64,000 nucleotides of DNA, taken from Bacteroidia bacterium. GTDB taxonomy: Bacteria; Bacteroidota; Bacteroidia; J057. Made by a program: the position numbers and the translations under genes. The stretch spans positions 1 to 64,000 of the forward strand of contig JAIBAH010000010.1 of NCBI GenBank assembly GCA_019695295.1. The letters run 5' to 3'. Positions within the stretch are counted from its first letter, which is position 1; every line of letters begins with the position of its first letter. The notes beneath the pieces were generated by a model. It was not told the origin of the DNA. It saw only the letters and a list, made by a program, of their open reading frames with translations, and did not search any database. Shown here piece by piece: positions 54,071-63,474 of this stretch.

Positions 54071-55018
54071 ATGATAAAATATTTCTTTCCTTCATTTATG
54101 TTTCTTTTTTTCTTTTCTGTTGCGGGTTGTGGTGAAAAAGAAAAAGAAATTCGTTATACGGGCTCTCAGGCTTTTAAGGATTGCAAAAAACAACCTGCTT
54201 TTGTACAAAACCTCGGTTTTGATTTGTCACGCTCGGCTTTCAGTACTTCTGAAAAACGGGTAAAAGGACTTACTTTCATTCAGTTTCCTGCTCAGAATGC
54301 GCCGGAAGACAGAAAATTGTTTCAGCATCCCAGCTGGAAGGAATTCGGGTGGCTGGGCCCAATGGCAATAGATGAAAACGGAAATATCTTCATTGCGCCT
54401 GTTCCGGTTATCAATGTTCTGGATAATCCCGCTGAAAAGCAAAACAATATTTATAAGGTCAATACTCAAACGGGGGAAATGAGTTTGTTTATACAACTCC
54501 CTATGCAGCAAAAACCCAATGAGTTTAACCCTTATGGGGTTCTGGGACTGGTATATGATTGCGAAAAGGGAATTTTGCTGGCATCTACGGTTGCCGGGTC
54601 TGACAGGGAGAATATCAGAGGCTGCCTGTATGCTGTACAAACCAAAGGAAAGCCGGTTGTGCTGGACCAGCTTACAGAAAAAGACGCAATTGGAATCGGG
54701 GTAAACTATCTGAACGGCGAAAAAAAGGTCTATTTCGGAGAAGCCCGTACCTCTGATATTTATTCAGTAGGGATAAGTAAAGACGGGAAATTTGAAGGAA
54801 AACCACGCTTGGAGTGCAGTCTGGCGGATTTGGGGCCGAGAGGGGATGACAAAGCCCGTAAAATCCGGTTTAATGCAGAAGGAGATATGATTGTAATGGG
54901 AGTGGAATTTAACTTTAATCTGATTGCCCCTACGGAAAAACAGGAAACGCCCTATACTTTCCGGTATGATATTTTCACCCGAAAATGGGGATATGTTCCG
55001 GAGAAAAAAATACAGTGA
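54071..55018 (+). CDS. Hypothetical lipoprotein with a beta-propeller-like body
   Basis: 315 residues from ATG 54071; a TTG at 54059 would add four residues and is unlikely. Lipobox SVAG-C. The body contains propeller-type phrases: GPMAIDENGNIFIAPVPVI, NIYKVNTQTGEMSLF, GLVYDCEKGILLASTVAGSD, GVNYLNGEKKVYFGEARTSDIYSVGISKDG, IRFNAEGDMIVMG. These fit an NHL/SMP-30-like six-bladed propeller, which is an inference. It lies 81 bases after the 598-residue lipoprotein; the two may be functionally linked. Confidence 0.7.
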   Translation: MIKYFFPSFMFLFFFSVAGCGEKEKEIRYTGSQAFKDCKKQPAFVQNLGFDLSRSAFSTSEKRVKGLTFIQFPAQNAPEDRKLFQHPSWKEFGWLGPMAIDENGNIFIAPVPVINVLDNPAEKQNNIYKVNTQTGEMSLFIQLPMQQKPNEFNPYGVLGLVYDCEKGILLASTVAGSDRENIRGCLYAVQTKGKPVVLDQLTEKDAIGIGVNYLNGEKKVYFGEARTSDIYSVGISKDGKFEGKPRLECSLADLGPRGDDKARKIRFNAEGDMIVMGVEFNFNLIAPTEKQETPYTFRYDIFTRKWGYVPEKKIQ

Positions 55019-55121
55019 TTCTGGTCTTTGTCATTTACAGGCGGAAAAGCGTTCAGTCCGGATTTTTTTGTATGGATAAATCTTACTATTTTTACTTTTT
55101 CCTCTGTCAGAATGAAAAAAT

Positions 55122-55535
55122 ATGAGTATTTCAAAAGATTATATTGAAAGAGAAATTCTAAAATTCGGTGCCTTTCTTCAGAAAATTACGGATATGGTAA
55201 TAAACCGCAAACAAAATACCGAAGAAATTCATGCGGAAATAGACAAAATACTGAAAGAAACCGTAAATCTGAGTCCTGAGGAACTGAAAGGAAAAGACCC
55301 GGATGTTTTTCTGGAAACTTTGCTTGCACAAACCCGGTCGTCACAGACAGAAATCCTGTTTGTATCCCGTATGCTTAAAGAAAAAGCGGAAATCACTCAG
55401 GAGAATCCGGAAAAAAAAGAATATTATATTCATTCCCTTTGTTTACTGGAATGGGTATGTCGTAATGCAACGGTGTATTCTATGGAGTGGGATTCTATGA
55501 AAAACGAATTAAAACGAAAAATATCCGGGTTGTAA
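55122..55535 (+). CDS. Hypothetical helical protein (137 residues)
   Basis: A soluble, strongly helical protein (ISKDYIEREILKFGAFLQKITDMV..., LSPEELKGKDPDVFLETLLAQ, ILFVSRMLKEKAEITQ). The acidic/basic helices and lack of signal peptide suggest a cytosolic tetratricopeptide-like or four-helix protein. The family is not recognised. The nuoN gene follows after a 210-base gap containing nothing clear. Confidence 0.6.
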   Translation: MSISKDYIEREILKFGAFLQKITDMVINRKQNTEEIHAEIDKILKETVNLSPEELKGKDPDVFLETLLAQTRSSQTEILFVSRMLKEKAEITQENPEKKEYYIHSLCLLEWVCRNATVYSMEWDSMKNELKRKISGL

Positions 55536-55745
55536 ACATCCTCAGAAAACACTTCCCGCTTTCTTTTTAAGAAATAACGGTAGTTTATTGATCAAAAAAC
55601 AGGGAAAATAAGAATCTGTGAATATTTTTTTTTGCAACTTTCAAACTAACTGTTAATTTTACCGCCCGAAAGTACTCCTTTATACTAAAAGGAAGAAACA
55701 GAACAAAAATTATTAAACATTATTAAATATCCATAATCATAAATT

Positions 55746-57212
55746 ATGAACTTCAATCCGGGAGATATTGTCAATTTTTCAGTAATGGTTGCCCCCATTT
55801 TGTTTTTACTGGCAGTGGGGCTGATGTTGATGTTAATGGATGTGCTGAAAGCGCATTCTTCAATGCCACTTATTGCCGGACTGGGACTGATAGGGGCGGG
55901 AGTGCTTGCAGTTTTACCCGAAAAAATCAGTAGCATGCAGGCTTTTTATGGAATGATTGAGGTGGGAAATATCGCCCCGCTGAACATCGTTTTTCTTTGC
56001 CTGTCCGGTGTGTTTACAATATTTTTCCTCCCGGACTACCTCAAGCGTCAGGACAAGCCGATTTATGAGGTTTATACCTTATTGATTTTTGCAATCATTG
56101 GGATGATTATGATGGCAAACGCTTCGGATTTGCTGATTACTTTCATCGGGCTGGAAACTTTCTCCATTGCACTTTATGTATTTGCCGCTTTGTTCAAAAA
56201 AGAAGAAACCTCCAATGAGGCAGGCTTGAAATACTTTCTGCTGGGTGCTTTTGCCTCTGCCTTTTTATTGCTGGGAATTTCGCTTCTGTACGGACTTACC
56301 GGTTACACCAACCTGAATGATATCGCAGCGAATGCTTCGAAACTCACAGACAATCCGGCTTTGTTCTTTACAAGTATCGGTTTATTTATCATTGGATTCC
56401 TGTTTAAGGTATCTGCTTTCCCTTTTCATAACTGGACTCCGGACGTGTATTCCGGTACTCCTACTCCGCTTGCAGGATTTATGGCTACCGGAAGTAAAAT
56501 GGCGGCTTTCATTGCTTTAGGGACAGTCCTGATAAAACTCAATTTCACTCAATATGATAAATTGGTTAACGTACTGGCTTTAGCGGCTATTTTGTCCATG
56601 ATCTACGGAAATGTAGTGGCGGTTCGTCAAAAAAACCTGAAAAGATTGCTCGCTTATTCTTCCATTGCGCATACAGGATATGTATTACTGGGATTATGTG
56701 CAGGAAAAGCGGGTTTTGTAGCGGTGATTTTCTATATGTTTATTTACACCATTATGAATATTGGGGCATTCGGCCTTGTAGGCATTGCAGAAAGAACGCT
56801 CGCAGATACGGATATGGACAAATGGAAAGGATTGGGAATCAAGGCGCCTTATTTTGCTGCTGCAATGTCTTTATTCCTTTTCTCCATGGCGGGAATTCCT
56901 CCTTTTGCAGGATTTATGAGTAAATATCAGGTGTTTATTGCGGCAATTGGTTCAGGTCAGATTTTGCTTGCAGTAATCGGTATTCTTACTTCTGTAATAG
57001 CTGCTTTTTATTATATCTACCTCATTGTCATTATGTATTTCGGCAAAAATGAAAGCCCTGAGGTATCTCCCCGCTTTGATTGGACTACCGGCTTGGGAGT
57101 AGGACTACTTGCTGTGTTAATCCTTCTGCTGGGTATATTCCCCTCGCTTGTACTTCAACCACTGCTGCAATATATGAGTGGGTCCATTTCAGCAGTAGCT
57201 GCGGCTTTTTAA
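55746..57212 (+). CDS. nuoN: NADH-quinone oxidoreductase subunit N
   Basis: 488 residues and about 14 membrane helices, an antiporter-like proton-pumping subunit of complex I. Signatures: LITFIGLETFSIALYVFAALFKKEETSNEAGLKYFLLGAFASAFLLLGI (containing the conserved Glu and Lys of the channel), FPFHNWTPDVYSGTPTPLAGFMATGSKMAAF, NLKRLLAYSSIAHTGYVLLG and FSMAGIPPFAGFMSKYQVF. In most bacteria nuoN ends a nuoA-N operon directly after nuoM. Here there is no other nuo gene on either side, so it is separated from the cluster. Length and motifs are intact. Confidence 0.96.
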   Translation: MNFNPGDIVNFSVMVAPILFLLAVGLMLMLMDVLKAHSSMPLIAGLGLIGAGVLAVLPEKISSMQAFYGMIEVGNIAPLNIVFLCLSGVFTIFFLPDYLKRQDKPIYEVYTLLIFAIIGMIMMANASDLLITFIGLETFSIALYVFAALFKKEETSNEAGLKYFLLGAFASAFLLLGISLLYGLTGYTNLNDIAANASKLTDNPALFFTSIGLFIIGFLFKVSAFPFHNWTPDVYSGTPTPLAGFMATGSKMAAFIALGTVLIKLNFTQYDKLVNVLALAAILSMIYGNVVAVRQKNLKRLLAYSSIAHTGYVLLGLCAGKAGFVAVIFYMFIYTIMNIGAFGLVGIAERTLADTDMDKWKGLGIKAPYFAAAMSLFLFSMAGIPPFAGFMSKYQVFIAAIGSGQILLAVIGILTSVIAAFYYIYLIVIMYFGKNESPEVSPRFDWTTGLGVGLLAVLILLLGIFPSLVLQPLLQYMSGSISAVAAAF

Positions 57213-57243
57213 TCGTTTAAACGAATTGTCCTGAAATAATATA

Positions 57244-57281
57244 AATATCCCGTTTGGAAGTGAATCTCCAAACGGGATATT
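57244..57281 (+). terminator. Intrinsic terminator after nuoN
   Basis: AATATCCCGTTTGGA, an 8-base loop, TCCAAACGGGATATT, then GGTTTTT. A perfect 15-bp stem 31 bases after the nuoN stop; one of the strongest terminators in the window. Confidence 0.9.
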
Positions 57282-57336
57282 GGTTTTTAGTCAGTTGAAA
57301 CCAGTTCTTTGTAGAACTTTGGCTTTCGGGCAGGCA

Positions 57337-57975
57337 TTATGGACAAATCAGAAATTCAAGGTTTGTATTTCCGTTTACATAATTTTCATTAATGCGGGAT
57401 ACTACTTCGTTCATTTCTGAAATAGAATATCCCATAGTGCCACATCCTCCCAAAACATTATTGGCTTCAGTTAGAATTTCGTTTACTGATATGCCGGCAA
57501 ATGTTCCGTACGCTACAACCTGATCGCCCAAACTGGTTTGAGAGTTACCAAAAGTAAAATCATTGGTATCAAAACTTACGTTCAGATTAAGGGCAACTAC
57601 CTGGCCAGCGAAAACATTGTTTAAATCTACCGGATTTACATAAGATGTACTTAACGCTTTAGCCGTACCGCCTTGCGGAAGAAACTTACGGATATTTTCT
57701 GCCGAGGTAAGGGTAAGAGAATTGCCGTCTTTACAGCCAATTACCAGGCCTGAAGGAAAAACAGAGGTAAAATTACTGGCAAGATATTTTCCGGGATTAT
57801 TTCCGGAAGCTTTTGTTCCCCAACCACCCTGAGTCTGAGTTCTGAATATCCCGCTACATTCTCCTTCTTTAGAAGAATATGCTCTTTCAGGCAGGATTCT
57901 TTCCTTTTGGCCACAACTTGTAATGAATAGAATTGAGATGATGGTAAATAACGTAAAAATTAGTTTCTGGTTCAT
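57337..57975 (-). CDS. Hypothetical lipoprotein
   Basis: 212 residues. Lipobox LFITS-C21. The following sequence CSGIFRTQTQGGWGTKASGNNPGKYLASNFTSVFP, then LTLTSAENIRKFLPQGGTAKAL, then NNVFAGQVVALNLNVSFD, and finally NEILTEANNVLGGCG, is a pattern I recognise from exported proteins of Bacteroidota and related phyla, with no assigned function. The two Cys near the C-terminus may form a disulfide. Confidence 0.7.
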   Translation of the reverse strand: MNQKLIFTLFTIISILFITSCGQKERILPERAYSSKEGECSGIFRTQTQGGWGTKASGNNPGKYLASNFTSVFPSGLVIGCKDGNSLTLTSAENIRKFLPQGGTAKALSTSYVNPVDLNNVFAGQVVALNLNVSFDTNDFTFGNSQTSLGDQVVAYGTFAGISVNEILTEANNVLGGCGTMGYSISEMNEVVSRINENYVNGNTNLEFLICP

Positions 57976-58530
57976 AATAAGATTATTTGTTTAAGTTTGA
58001 TAAAAAAATTACATGTAATATTTTACAAACAAATTAAGTACCAAATTGGATAATTATATAATATAATATTTTAAAAAATGATTAAATTGTTTTTAAGTAA
58101 TTGAAAATGTGGTTATTGGGTCAGGTTTTTTTGTTAATACCGAAAGTAATTTTAGGTTTTATCGTTGTATTTTTTTCTTGAAAAATTGTCAGAATTATGG
58201 ATTTTACCTGCATTTTGTTTCATAAATCAGGAAAAACTAACATATATTATTCATGCTAAATACCCTTATTTTAAGATTGATACAATCAATAAATCTGCAC
58301 AAATATGGGTTCAGTGGCAGGAGGATTCTCTTTTTTCCCGTTTATATATATCTTTTTCATCGTTCCCTTCTCCGTATGTTTTATGATTTTATCTGAAAAG
58401 TCAGATATCCGGGTTTTTTATATTCTTCACGGAATTCAACTTAAAAAAAGAAAAAAACGGAATCCACAGGACGTAGAATTTTCTTTTTGGCAAACTGTTT
58501 TTATATTTGCGCAATTATCTCAATGAAATT
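57976..58530. other. AT-rich divergent intergenic region
   Basis: About 555 bases between the 212-residue lipoprotein and the next plus-strand gene. Two overlapping plus-strand frames of 73 codons (58165-58386 and 58305-58526) are open but resemble nothing known and are Phe/Ile/Ser-rich, as expected from AT-rich DNA. A -7 box for the plus strand sits at 58502-58509. No RNA gene was found. Confidence 0.5.
58502..58509 (+). promoter_or_regulatory. Putative -7 box (TATATTTG)
   Basis: TATATTTGCGCAATT lies 22 bases before the ATG at 58531. It overlaps the only upstream alternative start codon (TTG 58507), which rules that start out. Confidence 0.55.
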
Positions 58531-59073
58531 ATGTCAAAACAAAAAAATATTCCTACTGTTAAATCCCGGAATACGCCTCCAAAATCGGAGTCAGCAGGAT
58601 TTCCACCGGTTGTTGCTCAGATTGTATTAACGATTGTGGCTTCTGTACTCATATTGCTGATTATAAAATTACCCCGGAACCAGGAATACTGGTGGGCAAG
58701 GGTTTCTAAATACTATGATGAAATTCCTCAGCAGCGAAAAAACATGAATGAAGAGCAGCGAATGCAGTCCCGTCATGGGGGAAACTATATGATACCGGGA
58801 ATCATTGCCAAAAACATAAAACCCGAGGATATATTCCTTTTGCCTCCCAAAGCTTATGTGGAAAAAAACGAGAAAAACCCCAATAACTGGAGTAATCCCT
58901 ATGTTTTTTATTATATGAACAGTGAAGTAAAAACCTGTGCGTTTGCCAATGACAGCCTGAGAGCCAAAGCCACTAAAGCGCTTGTATATGACAACAAAGG
59001 AGGAATACAGTTAGTAGAGCTAAAAAACGATTCTATCCGGAATCAGATTATCAACATGTATCAGGCAAAATAA
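58531..59073 (+). CDS. Hypothetical single-pass membrane protein
   Basis: 180 residues. An N-terminal cytoplasmic segment (MSKQKNIPTVKSRNTPP) precedes one membrane helix (VAQIVLTIVASVLILLIIKL, about 28-48). The outside domain contains NPYVFYYMNSEVKTCAFANDSLRAKATKALVYDNKGGIQLVELKNDSIRNQII. No family recognised. It lies 38 bases before the GT-C-like gene and probably shares its transcript, so it may be an accessory of that membrane enzyme. Confidence 0.7.
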   Translation: MSKQKNIPTVKSRNTPPKSESAGFPPVVAQIVLTIVASVLILLIIKLPRNQEYWWARVSKYYDEIPQQRKNMNEEQRMQSRHGGNYMIPGIIAKNIKPEDIFLLPPKAYVEKNEKNPNNWSNPYVFYYMNSEVKTCAFANDSLRAKATKALVYDNKGGIQLVELKNDSIRNQIINMYQAK

Positions 59074-59111
59074 TACTATCCAACATTTAACTCCAAAATT
59101 AAAAACAGATT

Positions 59112-60455
59112 ATGATTTTAGTATATATTCTTCTACATCTGATAGCCGGTCTGGGAATTGTCGCTCATTTTGATGCGGTACGCAAACGCGCCGAAGTAAT
59201 CGGGCTTGCTGTATTAACGGGAATGGGGATTCATACCCTTCTGATTTATATAATGGGATTACTGGACATATCCCTGAGTACCGGTTCCGTACTGGGCGGA
59301 ATGATTGGGATTTCCCTGCTTTGTCATATAGCCTACAAAAAAACGGTGAGCCTGATACAGGATTTAATCAAAAGCCCCTTTGATTTCAAAATATATGAAA
59401 TTCCTTTTTTAATCATTGGTACCTATCTTGTATATATCTCCTCCTGGAGAGCATATTATCTGCCTGTAACGCCTTATGACGCAATTGTGGGGATGGACAT
59501 GGTGGCAAAATATGCAGTAAAGGAAGGACATGTAATTTCCTCCGCATTTTCACATCCCAATTTATCCGGACACCTTCAGAATCAGATGTTTTATGCTCCG
59601 TTTACGACTTTTTGCCAGATTATTTACCGTCTTGGAGGGCACACCGTAGGGCAAACCTGGCTGGGGGTTGTAGTGGCGGCATTTACCTTGTGGATGTATG
59701 GGAAAATGCGTTCTGTGACTCACCCGGTAATTGCCGGCCTTTGTGCCTTGCTACTCATGGCAATCCCTGAGATGTATGCCTATTCCTTTATGTTTCTGAC
59801 CGATTACAGTACTGCTGTGTTTTTTGGAATGGGGGTTGTGTATTTCTACACAGCCTCACAGGACAACAGTCTGAAAACCTGGATTTTATCTGCACTTATG
59901 TTTGGATTCAGTATCTGGAGCCGTTCGGATTCAGCGGTTTTTATTCCTTTCGGTTGCCTTGTGATACTGGGAATATACCGAAAAGACGGAATCGCTTCTG
60001 CACTCACCAAAGCGGGTATTTTTGGGGGGATTCCCTTCGTGTTTTTTGCATTATGGAATATTGTGTTTTTCCAGCTGCTACCCAAAGTGCCTGAAAATCA
60101 GATAGCAGAAGGTGCAGGAAATATCGGTAATCTGCTGGCAACCTACTCCGATATAGTGAATAAGCTGATTATGAACGAAATTTATTACGGATATGCGTTT
60201 ATAATACTGATAATCTGGTTTATCCTGAACCTTGCAGTTACAAGAAGTATGAAAGGCTGGGAGGCTTCCGTATGGATTTTAATCCTTTTCATCGGCTTCG
60301 GACTCATTGTCAATCTGTTTACTGCGGCTTCTATTGATAATACAATCAAACGGGGCTTTTTTCGCTTTTTCCCTGTAATCTATTTCTATATTGCCATCAG
60401 CCCGCTTTCTCAGAAAATCACAGAGTGGGTGTATCGTTTTGAAAAAAGAGGATAA
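59112..60455 (+). CDS. Polytopic membrane protein, GT-C glycosyltransferase-like
   Basis: 447 residues with about eleven membrane helices. The extracytoplasmic loop after the third or fourth helix (WRAYYLPVTPYDAIVGMDMVAKYAVKEGHVISSAF) has the Asp-containing motif expected of GT-C enzymes using polyprenyl-phosphate sugars. Further loops include FLTDYSTAVFFGMGVVYFYTAS and FGFSIWSRSDSAVFIPFG, a common arrangement in O-glycan or lipid glycosylation enzymes. Substrate unknown. It is unrelated in sequence to the GT-C-like protein at 43.9-45.8 kb apart from overall plan. Confidence 0.65.
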   Translation: MILVYILLHLIAGLGIVAHFDAVRKRAEVIGLAVLTGMGIHTLLIYIMGLLDISLSTGSVLGGMIGISLLCHIAYKKTVSLIQDLIKSPFDFKIYEIPFLIIGTYLVYISSWRAYYLPVTPYDAIVGMDMVAKYAVKEGHVISSAFSHPNLSGHLQNQMFYAPFTTFCQIIYRLGGHTVGQTWLGVVVAAFTLWMYGKMRSVTHPVIAGLCALLLMAIPEMYAYSFMFLTDYSTAVFFGMGVVYFYTASQDNSLKTWILSALMFGFSIWSRSDSAVFIPFGCLVILGIYRKDGIASALTKAGIFGGIPFVFFALWNIVFFQLLPKVPENQIAEGAGNIGNLLATYSDIVNKLIMNEIYYGYAFIILIIWFILNLAVTRSMKGWEASVWILILFIGFGLIVNLFTAASIDNTIKRGFFRFFPVIYFYIAISPLSQKITEWVYRFEKRG

Positions 60456-60643
60456 AATGAAATTTGTTGTTTTTTCCCTGAGTTTGGCAGGTTTAATGAA
60501 AAAAACAATTTCCTTATGAAAGCTACTTGAAAGGGCTTTTATCCCTCATATAAACAGATTCTGCGGTGGAAATTCAGCGCAGAGAGGAATACATTTGTAA
60601 ACTACCCGATTTTTTTGGGTATTAGTTCTACCTTAAATATGCG

Positions 60644-60651
60644 TATCTTTG
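60644..60651 (+). promoter_or_regulatory. Putative -7 box (TATCTTTG)
   Basis: TATCTTTGCCAC lies 22 bases before the ATG at 60673 and overlaps the TTG (60649) that would otherwise be the longest start. Confidence 0.5.
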
Positions 60652-60672
60652 CCACAAGATATTAACAATAGT

Positions 60673-63465
60673 ATGATGATCAAAAAAATCTTTTGGTTAA
60701 TGTGCCTGGGATTTGGGTTGTGGGAAGGATACGGCCAGAATATTTCGTTATCCGGAAGCGTGACGAATGCAGAAGACAGCACATTCCTGGAGGGGGCAGA
60801 AGTAAGACTTACTTATCTGCCGGATTCAGTTCAGGAAGGCAAATTAACCGACTCAAAAGGAGCATTTCTTTTGGAAAACCTCAAAAAAGGAAATTATATC
60901 CTGAATATCCGTTATCTGGGTTACAGGGATTATAACCTTCTCATTCAGTTGGAAACCTCCCGTAATCTCGGAAAAATTGCACTTGAACCCGAAACGGTAA
61001 GTACGGGAGAAGTCCGGATAGTGGGCAAAGTTCCCAGCGCAACACAACTCGGAGATACCACTCAATACAATGCAAAAGCCTTTAAAGTAAACCCCGATGC
61101 TAACGCAGAAGACCTCGTGCTGAAAATGCCGGCAATGACACAACAAAACGGCAAGATTCAGGCTCAGGGAGAAGACGTTAAGCAGGTTACCGTAAATGGT
61201 AAACCTTTCTTTGGGGATGACCCCAACGCCGTACTGAAAAATATTCCGGCTGAAATGATTGATAAAATACAGGTTTTTGACCGTCAGAGTGATCAGTCCC
61301 GGTTTACAGGTTTTGATGATGGCAATTCTTCCAAAACCATCAATATTGTCATGAAACCGGAGTTTGTCAACGGACTTTTCGGCCGGGTGTATTCAGGCTA
61401 TGGTACTGAGGACCGCTATAAAGCCGGAGGAAACCTGAATTATTTTAAAAAAGACAGAAGGATTTCTCTGGTGGGACTTTCCAATAATATCAATGAGCAG
61501 AATTTCTCTTCCGATGACCTCATGGGAGTCATGAGTAGTACTGCACAGAGCGGAGGCAGAGGGGGGCCTGGCGGAGGCAGAGGAGGAATGGGAGGCGGAA
61601 GAAGAGATCAGATGAACCCTTCCGAAAGTTTCCTTTCCAACATACAAAATGGTCTCGTAACTGCGCATGCCGCCGGACTCAATTATGTGGACAAATGGGG
61701 AAAAAAAGCGGAAGTTGCCGGAAGCTATTTTTTTAACCTGACCCAAAATCAGCTTACTTCGAATCTTTTTCGTCAGTATGTAACCGCTGCTCAGGCCGGG
61801 CAGGTGTACGAAGAGCAGGGAGGGGCAGAAAATAAAAATCTGAACCACCGCCTCAACTTCCGCATGGAATATACCATTGATAGCATGAAATCCTTTGTGA
61901 TTAATCCCCGTTTTTCCTTTCAGGGCAACCATGCTTTTAGCAATCAGGAAGGAAATATACTTTCAGATACCAGTTTACTGAACCTTACCCAAAATCAGAA
62001 CCGTTCTGACGGAGCAGGGTTTAGCTTTACCAATTCTTTGCTATACAGACAAAAATTAGCGAAAAGAGGCAGGACTTTTTCTGTTTCTGTCAATCATGCG
62101 CTGAACGACAACAGCAGCACTTCCAGCCTTCTGGCTCAGAATACCTTTTTTCAGAGTAGCTTTCCTTCTGATACCCTGAACCAGAATACCCGGCTTTTCC
62201 AAAACTCCAGTTCCGTCGGAGGGAATGTGAGTTATACTGAACCTCTCGGGAAAAAACTCTTTCTGCAATTTTCCTGGGGACTCAACTATAATACAAGCAG
62301 TGCTGAAAAGAAAACGGTGGAAACTCCTTCGGAAATTCTCGATTCTACGCTCTCGGGGAGTTTTGAAAATTTATATCTGACCAAGACTGCCGGGTTGGGT
62401 TTACGGTATCAGCAACCCAAAGCCAACCTGTCCGGTGATGTAAGTTACCAATGGGCAAAGCTCAGTAATAATCAGCTTTTTCCATACGAATACTCTATGA
62501 ATCATGTATTTAACAATATTTTGCCTTCCCTCCGGTATATGTATCGTATCAGTCAGCAGCAGTCATTGCGGGTCAGTTATCGTACCTCTACGAATGTGCC
62601 TTCCGTTACTCAGTTGCAGGAAGTGGTAAATAATACGAATCCGCTCATACTGAGTACAGGGAATCAGAATCTGAAACAGGCTTATACACATACTCTTATG
62701 AGCCGGTTTTCGAAGGTAAATACCGAAAAATCCAGTTCAGTATTTTTTATGGTGAATGGGGCTTATACCCATCAGTATATCGGAAACAGCGTTTCCATCG
62801 TCTCACGAGACACCATTATTTACGGGGTTTCGCTGGCAAGAGGAAGTCAGTTAAGCCGTCCGGTAAATCTTAACGGATACGGAAATATTAAAATGCTTTT
62901 AACCTACGGATTTCCTGTAGCCCCCCTGAAATCCAACCTGAATCTGAGCTTATCCCTGAATTATCTGCGTACACCGGGCTTAATCAACAATGAATTGAAT
63001 CTTTCCCATTCTCCCAATGCCGGAGTTGGAATCGTACTGGGAAGTAATATCAGTCCTGAGCTGGATTTTACCGTTTCTTCCAATACCAGCCTCAATTATG
63101 TCCTGAATACCCTGCAAAAAGAACTGAACTCCTTTTATCTGAATCAGCAATCCCGGTTCAGGGTTAACTATATCCTGAAAAAACACTTTGTGTTTCAGTC
63201 TGATATTACCCATAATTACAATGCAGGCCTTTCTTCCTCGTTTAATCAGCATTTTTTCGTGTGGAATATGGGAGCAGGCTATAAGTTTTTGAAAAATAAT
63301 AACGCAGATATCAGAATTGTCGCTTTCGATTTACTGAAACAAAATAATTATATTCAAAGGAATCTTACGGAAACCTATATAGAAGATACTCAGCTCAATG
63401 CTTTAACCCGGTATTTTATGCTGGTATTTACCTATAATTTCAAAAAACCCTTTGGGAAAAAATAG
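60673..63465 (+). CDS. Outer-membrane beta-barrel protein, TonB-dependent-receptor-like, with CarboxypepD_reg N-domain
   Basis: 930 residues from ATG 60673 (a second ATG follows directly). Signal peptide ending GYGQ-N. N-terminal CarboxypepD_reg-like domain (ISLSGSVTNAEDSTFLEGAEVRLTYLPDS... GYRDYNLLIQLE, about 25-110). The plug-like domain includes AEDLVLKMPAMTQQNGKIQAQGEDVKQVTVNGKPFFGDDPNAVLKNIPAEMIDKIQVFD. A Gly/Arg/Met-rich loop (SGGRGGPGGGRGGMGGGRRDQM region, about 290-315) interrupts the start of the barrel, which continues to the end with alternating beta strands. No SusD partner follows. It probably imports or secretes an unknown substrate; no classical TonB box was identified. Confidence 0.82.
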   Translation: MMIKKIFWLMCLGFGLWEGYGQNISLSGSVTNAEDSTFLEGAEVRLTYLPDSVQEGKLTDSKGAFLLENLKKGNYILNIRYLGYRDYNLLIQLETSRNLGKIALEPETVSTGEVRIVGKVPSATQLGDTTQYNAKAFKVNPDANAEDLVLKMPAMTQQNGKIQAQGEDVKQVTVNGKPFFGDDPNAVLKNIPAEMIDKIQVFDRQSDQSRFTGFDDGNSSKTINIVMKPEFVNGLFGRVYSGYGTEDRYKAGGNLNYFKKDRRISLVGLSNNINEQNFSSDDLMGVMSSTAQSGGRGGPGGGRGGMGGGRRDQMNPSESFLSNIQNGLVTAHAAGLNYVDKWGKKAEVAGSYFFNLTQNQLTSNLFRQYVTAAQAGQVYEEQGGAENKNLNHRLNFRMEYTIDSMKSFVINPRFSFQGNHAFSNQEGNILSDTSLLNLTQNQNRSDGAGFSFTNSLLYRQKLAKRGRTFSVSVNHALNDNSSTSSLLAQNTFFQSSFPSDTLNQNTRLFQNSSSVGGNVSYTEPLGKKLFLQFSWGLNYNTSSAEKKTVETPSEILDSTLSGSFENLYLTKTAGLGLRYQQPKANLSGDVSYQWAKLSNNQLFPYEYSMNHVFNNILPSLRYMYRISQQQSLRVSYRTSTNVPSVTQLQEVVNNTNPLILSTGNQNLKQAYTHTLMSRFSKVNTEKSSSVFFMVNGAYTHQYIGNSVSIVSRDTIIYGVSLARGSQLSRPVNLNGYGNIKMLLTYGFPVAPLKSNLNLSLSLNYLRTPGLINNELNLSHSPNAGVGIVLGSNISPELDFTVSSNTSLNYVLNTLQKELNSFYLNQQSRFRVNYILKKHFVFQSDITHNYNAGLSSSFNQHFFVWNMGAGYKFLKNNNADIRIVAFDLLKQNNYIQRNLTETYIEDTQLNALTRYFMLVFTYNFKKPFGKK

Positions 63466-63474
63466 GCTTTCTCT

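Noticed and set aside
58165-58526. Two overlapping 73-codon plus-strand frames
   Set aside because: They are Phe/Ile/Ser-rich frames in AT-rich intergenic DNA with no homology or promoter that I can recognise.
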